A DNA stretch of 64,000 nucleotides, taken from Rhexocercosporidium sp. MPI-PUGE-AT-0058. Lineage: Eukaryota > Ascomycota > Leotiomycetes > Helotiales. Location: NCBI GenBank assembly GCA_020746875.1, contig JAGTJL010000011.1:124001-188000 (forward strand), written 5' to 3'. The number at the start of each line of letters is the position of its first letter. Positions within the stretch are counted from its first letter, which is position 1. A program made the translations under genes and the position numbers. This document shows positions 21,640 to 32,898 of the stretch, piece after piece. Below the pieces are notes generated by a model. It saw nothing but the letters and a program-made list of their open reading frames with translations. It searched no databases and was not told where the DNA came from.

Positions 21640-23098
21640 AAAACACATGAAGCCGTCCTGTAGCAGCAAATGTGATCATTTGAAGTCTATTCTTCATGAA
21701 GACCACGAAATGAGATCGCTGCATACCAGAAAACAGCAAACAAGCCTCCATATTCATTTCCTTGGTCTCAATAATCTCATTCATCACACAACGATCCGCC
21801 CGTCCAAATACTTCCCCGGGTGGAGACTTTCCCCAGAGCTTTGTTTTCCTAGAATTTTCTGATGTCAGATCGAAGAAATGAAAAGACGGATAATGCGTGG
21901 TTGCAAAGTGAGTGATGTGTCGTTCCTGGGAGGTCGTTGTAGGGGCTAGATGGAGCTTAGGACCAAGGCTCCCGCCAAACTCGATTCCGCTCAGTTGAAG
22001 AGGTGTGGCGATCACAACAGCATCAAATTCTTCCCATCGTTCTACCGCTTTAAATTTTGGCGACGGGCGCTCCACGAGCAGTTTATAGAGCTTGGTGTGA
22101 CCATCCCGAATCTCCTTGACTCTTGAAATAAGCTTCAGGTTAGCTTTGGAGAGTGTGATGAGCCTATCCACAAGTCGGAAGTTTCCGCCCAAGACAGCTG
22201 CACTGCGGGAGAAGAACTCCCTGTAGGCAATTTCGGCGGCAATTCCTCTCACACTGTGAAGATTCTGACCAAGTCAAGCCCGAGAGTACGGCTAAATGGC
22301 TTCGTCCAAAAATGCAGCAGAGAGGTCGAGGTCACGGAGATATGAGCCGGCGGAGCTCAAGCACTCACCTAAAAGACGTGCCTTCTCCAGCCCAGAGTCC
22401 AGGCTACCAAATGTATGTCTTTACCAAGGATACAGATCTGCATCGACTTTGTCCCATTGCTTCAAGTCTGAAGAAACCGCTTTGTGGAGTTTCCATGGCG
22501 AGAGTCCATACTGCAACATCAACTTCCCCAGCTCCATCCACATGGCAGGGGAAACTTTCCGCAAAAGCCAAGCATTTCTCCTATCCTCCCACAACATCAC
22601 CATCAACTCCCACCAAGTCGAGCACAGCGGCTCATGCGGTCCAACATTCACGAACCGCTCCCATCCCACACTCCCACACGAGACAGTCCTCTTGATGTTA
22701 AACTTCCACTGCGAATCTGGTTCTTTGGGTGCCAGACCAACATATTTCATAGCTCGCAAGAAACACCAATCATGTGTCGATGCAGCTAGAGCTCCGACTT
22801 CAATAGTTCGATCCCGGTATTTGATGGATTTGATACGTCCGCTAATTTGTGGCGAGCTTTCGAAAACGAGGAAATGGTGATGTCAATATCTTGAAGTTCG
22901 CGGATGGAGTCGTGCGAGTAATAAATAGGCTGCTTTGTCTCCTGCGAGACCTGCGCCGATTATTGCGACTGTTTTTTGCCGGTTTGTCTGTTCTGTTTAA
23001 TTGTTGAGACTGAAAACCGGTTGAGTTGTAACGATTGATCCTCCCAGCTGAGTTGAGAACCATACCACAATACAGACTGCGAGGGAAGATAATTGCAT
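21640..23098 (-). pseudogene. Prenylcysteine oxidase/lyase-family pseudogene
   Basis: From an ATG at 23098, one frame runs with no net indel through a signal-like start (MQLSSLAVCIVVWFSTQL), the FAD-binding KTVAIIGAGLAG, FESSPQISGRI, a central domain (YGLSPWKLHKAVSS) and a C-terminal region with FFSRSAAVLGGNFRLVDRL, EFDAVVIATPLQLS and IEFGGSLG. This order matches prenylcysteine oxidase (PCYOX1-like) flavoproteins, which clear farnesyl- or geranylgeranyl-cysteine. The frame contains stops at 22997-22999 (TAA), 22883-22885 (TGA), 22421-22423 (TAA), 22292-22294 (TAG) and 22274-22276 (TGA). Between about 22935 and 22870 the best similarity moves to another frame and back, suggesting two compensating indels. 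The 3' part is truncated toward the Arb2 gene. The locus cannot encode a full enzyme. Confidence 0.78.
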
Positions 23099-23392
23099 TT
23101 TGTGACAGCGTACCGGAGAAAACAATTTCCTAAGGACAGAGAATGAAGGTGCCGGGGACGAGGTAGAAAATCCATAGAGACACGTGTTGTGCTGAAAAAA
23201 ACAAGCGGCTGCCAATGGGATGCTACGCCTTGCTCCTGGGTTCGATACACCAACCTACTTGGAAGTCCGCGCCAAAATTTTCTTTGCCTTGCTATTCTCC
23301 CAGATGGCGAAGTGCATCGTAAACAATAAACGGGGCAAAATCTCGGTTCTCTAAATATTAATCAGTCCAGTCTAGAGTCTATATATTGCACA

Positions 23393-26095
23393 TCACCATC
23401 CGCCAAAAGGCCCATGAGAATTCGGACCATAAGCAGGTTCAATCTGGCTCATCAAGTCATTCAACCCTTCCCATTCCATGTCTGTGCCAAGGTAATTCAT
23501 ATCAATGCCCAAGTCTTGCAACGCAGAATCCTCCAGCAACCAGGGCGTAGGTACAATGGCAGGATACTGTTGTTGCTGTTGGAGCCAATCTTGCTGGTAT
23601 TCTCCAAAGTCTTGATCCTGGGTAGCTGGGATGTTTTGGAGGTCGAATGTCCCTGGGAAGAAATCTTGAGCTTGAGGTACGTCTGAAGCAGGAGGAGGCT
23701 GGGCTTGCATAGCGGCGTCATCTACAAGGCTGGCATCCTGAACCTCAGCCTCAGTCGCTCTCAATGTTTCAAGATCCTGCGCTCTCTTCTGCCTCGCTCT
23801 TGCAATCAATTTCTTCATCGGTGCTATGAGTAACGCAGGAGCGCCGTACGGTCGCATGTCTCTGTACTCTTGAAAGACCAGATCCAATGTATTCCAGGCT
23901 CTTGTGACGTTGTCATCTGGCTCTCTGACACATAATTCGGATAGCAAGTAAGCAATCGCATGCCATTGAACGATAGTCTGAAGATACCAGTGCCACTGCT
24001 TTGTAATATCTGCGTCGAGATCTCGCCGAAGCTCTACGACCTCAATGCTGGCCAGGAACATCTTGTCGTAGAGATCCTTCGACACTGGATCTCGATTCGC
24101 AGATTCAGATCGCGTCAGTGGAAGGAGAAGTATCGACTCCAGTTTGCAAATCACAAGTTTACACAGCCTTGACACAATCCAGGACATGGGAGTAGAGTCA
24201 GTGCAATACTTAACGTACTTTTCCTCTAAAACCTGACAAAATTTTCGGATCCGCTCCTCTTTCCCAGAAACATGCGAAAATCCATTGATGTCATCGCTCC
24301 TCGGAGTTAGCAATGAGTGAGCGGCCGAGCTGATCTCGCAGGATATGAGTACGATAGAGACATCCGTCAAGCCGTCGCGTGGTTCTGGAGCGACTGAGGC
24401 GTCTGGATGCAAGTCGGAGTCATTTACATTCAGCGGTCGTTTGGTGTCGAACGACACATCCATGGTACATGTCTCTGTCCCATGCTTTTCTGAAAGGCGA
24501 AAATCCAAGATACATAGTTGCCACCTATTTAATGAATCAGATGTTGTTTTCCAGGCTGACAAGCTGCCAACATTGAATTTCTTGTCGAATTCTCAAATTA
24601 TAGGACCAAAAAAGCTTACCAGATACGGCGACGCATTTCCACGTCAAATGGGCTTAGTTTGAACACATCACCATCCCTGTGTAAGCCCATAGACTGAGCC
24701 ACTCCTATGGCGGATCGCATAAGAGCCCATCCGACTCGTGTGTCATCTTCACATCTGACTACCGCGAGGTACAAAACGAAAGCTTGGAGAGTAGTCAAGT
24801 CGGACGTGTCCAAGAAGTGGGCTCGAGCTAGAGCTTGCTCAACACCGAAGCGATATTGATCCTAGGGAAGGGATCAGAAATTCAATACATGAAGATTTCA
24901 AGGTTCGAAGATGCTTTAGTCCAGGGGTAAGAAGTACAAGCACATTCCGTAGGGTGCAAATCTAACGAGACACTCACATATGCAACTTTTCTTTCGCAGC
25001 CTAGATTCGATTTAACGTCGTCAACAGACATGCTATGGCAAGTCAGTACATCAAACCGAAAATAAAAAAAATGATGTACGAGTTAAATACCTTGTTATCA
25101 CAGCAAAGTAGATAGCAAACATCAAAGCCTCCGTACTTCGATTTAACAAGCCCAGATCGTGCTGTGCTTCCTTGAACAAATTTTCTATAGTAGGCATGTG
25201 TAGAACTTTGACAAGAACATCCACTCTCTCGGAGAAAATCTGCAAGTAGAAAGGTAACTGCGAAGGGAGAGGATGCAAATCCCTCATACTGACTTGTGTC
25301 GAGGCATATCCAAAAACAAAACATTGATGGTCTCGGTCGTGTGAAGTTGTGCTGGTCTCTGGGGAAGCTATTTGATCACCATCTTCTCGATTATCGAAGA
25401 ACAATTGAACAAGATCGTCAACCTAGAGTTCAGTCAATACCCAACATTGAACGAGGACCAAAATTACTAGCCTCATCGGTCAGACGAGAGAAGAAGTGTT
25501 CTTTGACATAACGACTTTTGCCTTCGTCTGACAGCATCAGAGTTCCCATCCCTTTCTCCAGAGGTATATCTTCCCCCATTTCAGAAATGCCCAGACCAGA
25601 ATGCGTGCTATGCGACCGCCCGATTACTCCACTGCCGACTCCATCGCGACCCTGCACCGAATCCGGGGATTTGATACTGCTTTTATCGTTCGTCTCGAGA
25701 TGTCCGCTAAGTTCTTTCACGACTCCTACTCGCAGGCACCGTAAGTATCCGCCGCACTCAATCTCAAGGAAGCGCTCACCCTCCAGGCTATTCAACCGCT
25801 TGATCAACTCTAATTCTCTTGCTGAATAGCCATTTCCCTCTGCAGGTTGTCTTGGTCTTCTAGGGGCCCGCTTTCGTGGAGCCAATTCGCACTGATTCCC
25901 AAAGCGCACACAATTCGAGCATGGTGACTGCTTATCACAACGAACTTTGCGCCGGCGGCAATGGATGCAGCTGCCAATGAGTTGAGGTTGAGGAGCAGCA
26001 GGATTGGGCGTTCTTGGCCAAGGGGGAGAATGCTGACCGGTGGTCGAGCCCGCCAGAGAGTTCACTGTTGTATCTGCTGTGGTCGTCGACTTCAT
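23393..26095 (-). CDS. Zn2Cys6 transcription factor with fungal-specific TF domain
   Basis: This is a nuclear regulator. The ATG at 26095 opens a disordered N-terminus and then the zinc cluster SCIHCRRRKVRCDKQSPCSN, with cysteines at 43, 46, 53, 59, 62 and 69, followed by a basic linker (RKRAPRRPRQP) and a dimerisation-like helix (ELELIKRLNSLEG). Later exons carry the middle-homology domain: DLTTLQAFVLYLAVVRCEDD, WALMRSAIGVAQSMGLHRDG and DVEMRRRIWW with QLCILDFRLSEKHG, the usual core of the family. The C-terminus is Gln-rich and acidic and ends GPFGGW before the TGA at 23393. Introns of about 50-90 nt interrupt the region between 24.55 and 25.45 kb. No frame breaks are seen in the domains. 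Targets cannot be read from the sequence; the dead prenylcysteine-oxidase gene next door may once have been linked (speculative). Confidence 0.88.
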
Positions 26096-26099
26096 CCTG

Positions 26100-27270
26100 T
26101 CGTGGTGGGCTGCAACTTTTGGGATGAGGGTTCCACCACTTCCCCCACTTCCTTATGTAAGGATGCCTATTGTGGATCTTCTCAAGTCAGCCACCACGCT
26201 ATGTCTGGGAACCATGACGGCTATGAAATCAGCATTCTGTCATTCGTGGGGGAATACAGATATAAAAGTGATTCTCAATGGGAGGACTCTTGCCTAGGTA
26301 GTTTTCGCCTTTTCGAGATTTGGAAATGCGCAATAGATGGAAGAAACAACCAACCGAGGGTCGGTCCTTGGCTACGTAGACACCAGCCAACAGCAGGACC
26401 AACAGGAAAGAGCCCTTTGCTTCCGAATACCAAGCCGATGCTGCCGCTTTGATGGGTCAAACATGCAGTAGCGGGGTAGGCAAATAGCGGATGTTTGCTT
26501 TTGTTAATGCAAAGCTTGGGAATGGCTTCAGTCGTTGAAGCGAGATAAACAATTCTAATACTAGGAAGAACTTGACTAACACGTATGGAAAAGCTTTTGT
26601 TGTGGATTGCTGAGACTTACTCTCGCAACTATGGGATAAAGCCTGAAGCTTTCTTGAAACACTTGCTCACCCTGTCGAGATAGAGTTTTGGCGGCCCCCT
26701 CCTCCCGCCCCCCTGAGGAATAGTCCTTACAGCGCTCGACATTTCCCAAAGCCCTCCATTCCTTCGACGCCATGAAGCTCGGTCAGCATATTCAAGGTAG
26801 GGTTAAATCCACTTTTGAGCTTCTATCTGCGACGATCCGGGTCTGGAACCTCAGAAGAAGCCACCCTCATTTGCAAAACACACTCGCGAGGCTTGCTTCG
26901 GCAGTTAGTTGCTTTACGATCTGGGTTTACTGTGGAGTTTTGGTCGAAAGCTTTGCTGATCTGAATGCTGGTTTCGAACCTTCTCATAAAACTTACTCTT
27001 CATCTCGATGGGGAGATAGCTAGATAGCGTCTGGGATTGTGAGAGGACATTTCAGAAGGCTTGCTGGTACTGCGTTTGTTTCTGTTCATGTCTTGTGGTA
27101 TGACATTTTCTCGTATACCCGGGTTTATGGTTTTAGGGTTTCGTTGGCTTGTCTTTGTTGACTTTGTGGGAATTAATTTTCGTTCTTATGAAGCTGTAGA
27201 ATTATGGTATTTTAAAGTCAAGACGAGGTGGGAAACACATTCGGGCAACAAGGACGCTTACTTCGTAAAC
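26100..27270. other. Intergenic region upstream of the second Zn2Cys6 gene
   Basis: Short frames occur without domain content. I support no gene here; the segment presumably contains the promoter of the transcription factor. Confidence 0.4.
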
Positions 27271-27273
27271 ATA

Positions 27274-27341
27274 TTAAAGTGGCTCAGCAGGTAGAATTTG
27301 TTGCGACTTACATTTCTTTGAAATTCAAATCCTGTCATTTC
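27274..27341 (+). other. tRNA-like relic, possibly of mitochondrial type
   Basis: The sequence TGGCTCAGCAGGTAGAA fits a tRNA A box, GCGACTTACAT fits an anticodon loop with TAC (Val), and TTCAAATCCTG fits the T loop. The D stem and T stem no longer pair well, and the anticodon lies about 3 nt too far from the A box. This could be a decayed nuclear copy of a mitochondrial tRNA-Val, or chance. Confidence 0.25.
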
Positions 27342-27423
27342 TAACACCGTAACTCCCAAAAATATACTTCACAAGGTTTGGAATTGATCATAACCCTCCA
27401 CTCAAACGCACAATCACATCACT

Positions 27424-28374
27424 ATGGAAGTCTCAAGCGCAGTACAGCAGCGTATTTCGACAGCGCTCGCTTAATTCAAAACTCAGATGCGCACCTCCAA
27501 CCAACGACAAATATCAAGACTCGTCACCGAAGCAAACGCCTTTCCAGCAAATCAGCGCATGCACAAATTCGCCGAGTCCATCATCTTCAACGGGAACTTC
27601 CCTCGTCCTTCCGCACTCATCTCCAACCCACCGCCAGCTGCACAGTGGAAGATATAACATGATGGGACATGGACTGTGAAACCCGAAGATGAAAGGTACT
27701 TGGGGAGATTGATAGAGAAGACCCATGAGAATTTCGATCAGCATGGTGGAGAGGGTGAGGATTTGCATATTCTAGAGGAGTATGGTGCGTTGTTGAAGGG
27801 GTGGGGTGACGTTTGGGTATTGACTTTAGGCGGAGTGGGGCAGTGGGGATTGAGGGGACGAATTGTCTAGGTCGGAGTGGGATTTCTTCTGAGTAGATTT
27901 TCTGAGATTCTTGAGGACGAACTGACAAGAGATGGTAGTGGGGAAGAATGAGCCATTTCAACGGATTGATAAGTCTGAAGAGCGAGACTGTAGCTGGGAT
28001 ATAGCGACTGGTTAGTGCTTGGATAGGAAATGAGACAGTTTCGCATTATCACTTCCACGAACAGCCAAGTTGGATCAATTCAGGAGAATGAACGAGGATG
28101 GGGGTGGAAGCTATTCTTTGGAGATCTAGATTCGCTAGAGGATGTGGCTTTTTTTGTTTTTCACAATATCCCGGAGTCCTTGAGACAGTTTAAGAGTTGG
28201 TATGCAAGGGATATTGAGGGAGATGGAGGACATCCTGGGACTATGCCACCGGCGTCGTTATTCAAGATCCTCTATATGAAGAGGGGAACAATCCGGAGGA
28301 GGATGAAGATGATGAAGATGCTGAGGCAATGGCGACCCTACCTCGAGAAAGCAGCCAGGCGGGATCAATGAGTT
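27424..28374 (+). pseudogene. Decayed gene of unknown family
   Basis: From the ATG at 27424 one frame reads as credible protein (MEVSSAVQQRISTALA, KTQMRTSNQRQISRLV, WTVKPEDERYLGRLIEKTHE). It is interrupted by TAA at 27472-27474 and 27655-27657 and by TAG at 27868-27870. The two TAA codons could each derive from CAA. After a scrambled middle (27.87-28.05 kb) the same frame resumes with GWGWKLFFGDLDSLEDVAFF and FKSWYARDIEGDGG. It then needs a one-base shift near 28230-28245 to continue as DYATGVVIQDPLYEEGNNPE with an acidic tail ending at the TAA near 28374. The layout suggests a former intracellular protein of about 300 residues. I cannot name the family. Confidence 0.55.
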
Positions 28375-28791
28375 AACCGATGAAAACAAACCCCTTGTAC
28401 GAAGCATGGATTTTCGACTCGCCTCACCTCACCTGTGTGAGAATGGAACCACTTTTCGAGGGGTCTTCCTGCATTGCCGTGGTTATCTTGATCTGGCACC
28501 TCTCCTCTCCCCTCGGCGTACAGTATGCATGTGAAATCCCATCCACTTCCTCGGCCCCCACTTCCCCGGATTTCCCTTGCGGCTCTTTCAGCATTCAGCT
28601 CTCAGCTTGTCAGCCTCGGCCAGCGTCAGGATCACGACCACATGTCCTCTCCACGAGTTCATTACTCCTCAGCGGCCACAAGAATGAGCACGTAACATTT
28701 CTGTATCTGCTGCTAGTCTATACTTCATTGTGCGACCTTCAATTGATTCCGCAAACTGGGGGAAAGCCAATACATCTGACCCCCAACCACC

Positions 28792-29984
28792 ATGACGAAA
28801 GATCCCAACAATGTCGTCGATGCCGTTCGACAATCTCCTCCCCTCGATATGGGTCCCTACGATCCGTCTGGCGTGTCAGGAAAGACAATTATCATAACAG
28901 GAGGAGCATCTGGGTTCGGGGCGGGATTCTCGAGGCATTGGGCAGCGCATGGAGCGAATATCGTCATCGCAGATATCAGCAACGGACAACCACTTGTGGA
29001 GGAGATACGCAAGGCAGGGGGGACAGCGCACTATGTTCGCTGCGACGTTACGAACTGGCAATCGCAGGTTGATTTGTTCCGAGAGGCTGTAAAGCTCAGT
29101 CCGCGGGGTACGATTGACGCGGTGGTCTGCAATGCTGGAATCACGGATAGTGGGAACCCCTTTATGGATCCTGTCGGTATGGACAAGGAGGAACCGCCAA
29201 AACCTAGCTTCAAGACAATTGATGTCAATTTGACTGGGGTTATGTATTCGGCACATTTGGCAATGCATTGGTTGCCGTTGAACGAGAAGCCGAAGAATAA
29301 TCCTGGGGGATATTCACCTGATAGGCATATTTTGTTGATTGGATCTGTTGCGTCGCTTTTGCCCATTCCACTTCTGGTTCAATACGGGGCATCGAAGCAT
29401 GCGGTCCTTGGTCTATTCGTGAGTTGAGTGCCTCATTGGAACGACACGGCGGTTGACATTGTGCAGAGATCGTTACGCTCTACTTCTTTCGTCAAGGGCA
29501 TTCGGATCAACAGTAAGCACGACTCTGCTCGTTCATATTCATTCTGACGTTCTAGTGCTTTGCCCGTACTTCATCGATACACCCCTTATCCCTTCTGCGG
29601 GTCGTTCGCTACTTCTCGGTGGGGCAATGGGAAAGCCAGATGATGTGGTTGATGCTGGAACGAGATTGATGGCGGATTCTACAATTCATGGGAGGGCGTT
29701 GGTCATTGGACCCAGTGTAAAGATTGACGACGAATGGAAGCTGCTTCCTGAAGATACACCGACTGTTGAGAATGTGGCGGTCTGGGAGGTGCTAGGGAGT
29801 GATTTCATTGAAGTTGGTGAGTACAGAGCTCTCTTTCCTAGCCCTGCTGACATTTGTAGATGCTTTTACAAGGAGATTTGTGTCCGTTCTCAATGCTGTT
29901 GAGCGAGTAAGAGGTTGGGCTGGTTGGGGATATGATTTGGCAAAGATGTTGGCATATCCTGTGACTTCGAGGTTGAGGAGATGA
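28792..29984 (+). CDS. Short-chain dehydrogenase/reductase (classical SDR)
   Basis: This is a probable NAD(P)-dependent oxidoreductase acting on an alcohol or carbonyl. Four exons join through introns at about 29419-29466 (GTGAGT/CAG), 29512-29555 (GTAAGC/TAG) and 29818-29859 (GTGAGT/TAG). Rossmann motif TGGASGFGAGF is followed by an acidic residue after strand 2 (IVIADIS), which favours NAD, then the CNAGITDS motif, catalytic Ser in LLIGSVAS and YGASK giving Tyr and Lys. The C-terminal extension (VLGSDFIEV, then DAFTRRFVSVLNAVERVRGW) is longer than in minimal SDRs and resembles fungal 15-hydroxyprostaglandin-dehydrogenase-like enzymes. The ATG at 28792 follows a CAACCACC context. All catalytic residues are intact, in contrast to the SDR remnant at 14.6-15.1 kb. 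The substrate is unknown. Confidence 0.88.
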
Positions 29985-30191
29985 TTGTTTTCTTGGTTCT
30001 ATAGACTTAGATATAGAGGTTTGAGGCTGCACCAGATTTTCTTCTCTTCTTCTATCATTCTTAGTCATTATCAAAACATAGAATTCGAGTATTTACTTTC
30101 TTTACTCATCGGTTTCCCCCCTCCCTCTTTCCATCCCTGTTGGCCATCCCTGTTGGTCATCCCCTCTTCAGCATCAGTTCGCCCCCGGCTA

Positions 30192-30830
30192 GTTACAAGT
30201 TCAAGGTTCTACTTCCTTTGCGTACCCTTCGTATCCCTTGTTCGCCCGGAACACTTCACTCCTGGCCAAGCGTAATGTTTGAGAATTCGCTTCATCTCCG
30301 CACCAACTTTCTTATCCCCATTTCTTCGTCCCTAGCATCACACAGGTTTGACGATCTACCTTCTCTGCGCACTCGCCCTCTTGTTGGGCAACTCGTCCCC
30401 GACAGGTAGGTAGCACAGGTATGAGATGTCCTCTGCGCAGTAACCTTATCACTGTCCTCTTTTCTGCTTTAAGTCTTCGTCTCCAGCAGACGGCAAAATT
30501 TGAGGACATACTTTCTCCGCCCATCAACTTGCTACTCTCTTCATTTAGTGGTATGCAAATAGGTTCCTTCCAGAGGAGGATATATGATAAAGCAGTGCCA
30601 TTGCATACCAAGAATTAAAAGTGTCCCATCTGCAGTTCATACAAGAAGGGGGTAGCATCCTCTCATTCTCGTCAGCATACCGCATAATTTGTGTATGTAA
30701 CTTACTTCCTCCGCGCATCTTCATAGAGCCTCTTATTCTGCATCTCTTTCTAACTTCTCAATTGGTCGAGATGTTTGAGCATGTACTCTGTGCGCACTAA
30801 CCTGCTTACAGCACTCAAAAAGAGGATTCA
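30192..30830. repeat. Degenerate tandem-like repeat array, about seven copies of a 40-bp core
   Basis: A core resembling GTTTGAGNATNTACYTTCTC followed by YGCGCAYYAACCT recurs at about 30192 (weak), 30277, 30346, 30419, 30498, 30687 and 30773. Spacing is 69-86 bp except for one 189-bp gap. Copies are diverged but share core order and pyrimidine-rich flanks, and two are preceded by CACAG. No coding frame explains them. Confidence 0.5.
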
Positions 30831-31459
30831 ACTCCATGGAGAGAAAGCTATTTGAGGCGAGAAAGCCTCCTATGTAGGATTTCGCTCAAAGGATTCACGC
30901 TACCTTGACTATTGCAGGCCTCACCCGAGCTTCTAGGACAGCCAGATAAATTCCCTAGATCGGCTTTTCCCTTGTCGTCGAGGCCAAGGTACCCGAGCCC
31001 TTCTCAATACCAGAACTTCGTCCTTTCTCACTCACCAACATTCTTCTGTCCTCTTTGTTCTTCTTCATACCTTTGTACCGCAGAGACTGATGATATACTT
31101 CCGCTACAGGCGGGTGACTTTAGATCAAGCTTCTTTAGATTGCTCCTGCTGCCGTTCTTACCACTACTGCTAGGAGCAGGCGGCATCTCTTTTCTCTCCA
31201 GCATCATCTTCTCTTTTGCAGACCCTCCTTCCTGCATATCGTAATATCGTAAATTTCGGAGGACACTCCGGCGTCAGTATCGATCCTTCGCCGTAGAGTG
31301 ATGATACGCTGTGCTTTCCTTGCTGCGCTTCTGCCCCTTCTGATTTCACTCACTACCAAGTCTAAGTCGCACCTTCTTCATGTCCAACACTCTTCATCTA
31401 CGCAATGATCTGCTCTTCCCTCTTCTTCCCTTTCCATCTCCTTTCCATCAACATCCCCC

Positions 31460-31698
31460 CCGACCTCAATTCATCTCCACAACCTGTAATCTGTAATTCA
31501 TGATCACGAACCTCAGTTCATCCGCCAAAACCTCAGCCCTCCATTCGCCATCACAAACCTCAATTAATCCCTCCAACCCCCAATTTATCGCCGCAAATCT
31601 CAGTTCAACATCACATACCTCGGTCCCTCCCAAGTCTCAATACGTCGGCCCAAACTTCGAATAATCAGCTTCCCAGATCTCGATTCAACCACCACAAG
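31460..31698 (+). repeat. CT-rich leader with diverged short repeats, before the SGNH-protein start
   Basis: The 240 bp before the ATG at 31699 contain about six diverged copies of a unit like CACAAACCTCAATTCATCC (for example at 31507, 31530, 31552 and 31590), spaced roughly 25-35 bp. The segment is G-poor and pyrimidine-rich and probably forms promoter or 5' leader. Confidence 0.5.
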
Positions 31699-32898
31699 AT
31701 GTGGCAGCAGTACGATGACCCCTTCATCACCCCTCCTTCTCCAAGTCCACCGCCTGACCGGTTGCGCTGGGCCAGACCGCGGCGAATGTTCCGACCTTAC
31801 AAGATCATCGTCGTCCTTGTCCTGATTGCCATCTTAGGCATGATCCGCCTTCCCGCATCCAAGCCGGAAATCCAGATATACAACAGTACCATCCCATTTG
31901 CTGCCTTCCAACCTCCTGAAGATGGTCGGTACCGCGCGCCTGACATCGTCGATACCTTTGAGTCCTACAAGTTCCGAAACACCTGCAATCTCTCCTCCCT
32001 CGATCTGCATACGCCTTTCAGTCCTCTCTGCAGCGACCGGGATTCATTGTTGACTGCGATGTCTTCTGGTGGACGGATTGGTTACGATGCTCCATACATG
32101 CCTCGAGGTTGTGATATGAGGTGGTTTACGACGGAAGAGGTTTGCGAGATACTTGGGCGGTTCGATAAGGTTGTCTTAGTAGGGGATTCGATGATCCGTC
32201 ATATCATGGGGAGTTTGAATATTTTACTACGGAAGGATTTGGGGTACGGGGCTGTGACAGATTGGAACTTCTCTTTACAAGAAAGGTGGGTTCGATCCTC
32301 GTGGTTTCAACGCTGACTTGAGTAGGAGGGAATGTTTCTGCAACGAGCAATTTGATGTCAAGGCTTGTTCTGTTCAGGGCATCTATAAGACGGATGATGT
32401 TATCGCGAATGATCCTGAGAGTTTGGCATGTCGGGTGAACATTATCAGTGAGTTTGTTTATCCTTGGAGGTGTCTCTAACCTTTGTAGTGGAAGAGATTG
32501 TAAAGTACCCGATACCGAAGGACGAAATGGATCGACTGAAGGAGCATCGAGGCAATGTACATATCTTGGGGCATGGTCTTTGGAGTGATCTTGATTTACA
32601 GAAGTCGGTGGAATGGCTGGATGCGGTATTAAGGGGGATCAAAGGGGTTGTGTTGTTTGTGACTCCGAATGCAGCTGGGAAGGAGAAACCCGATGATTGG
32701 ATTGTGACGCAGGGGAATAAGGCATTGATGTTGTACGAGGAAGGTATGAGTGAAGTTGTACGTGACCGAGGCATTGAGCATTTGGGGACTTGGAATATGA
32801 GTATTCAGAGCAGGAAGTATGATGGGGTACATCTTGATATGCGGGGTAACTTGGTGAAGGCGATGATGGTGGTCAATTGGTTAAATTATGTTATGTAA
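31699..32898 (+). CDS. Membrane-anchored SGNH/PC-esterase-like protein
   Basis: Exons 31699-32285, 32326-32447 and 32489-32898 give 372 residues. A Pro-rich cytoplasmic tail is followed by one membrane helix (IIVVLVLIAILGMI, about residues 34-50), so the rest should face the secretory lumen or the outside (type II). The catalytic-like domain shows VVLVGDSMIRHI with Gly162-Asp163-Ser164 and, near the end, KYDGVHLDMRG with Asp348 and His351. Together these are the GDS and DXXH pattern of the PC-esterase/Cas1p-type SGNH family that O-acetylates or deacetylates polysaccharides. Conserved Cys residues (NTCNLS, SPLCSD, GCDMRW, ECFCNE) fit a lumenal fold. Intron sites are canonical (GTGGGT/TAG, GTGAGT/TAG). 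A role in cell-wall or capsule glycan modification is inference from the family. No damage is seen. Confidence 0.82.

Noticed and set aside
26772..27294. Short plus-strand frames of about 80 codons
   Set aside because: No domain, no signal of splicing, and they lie in the promoter region of the divergent Zn2Cys6 gene.
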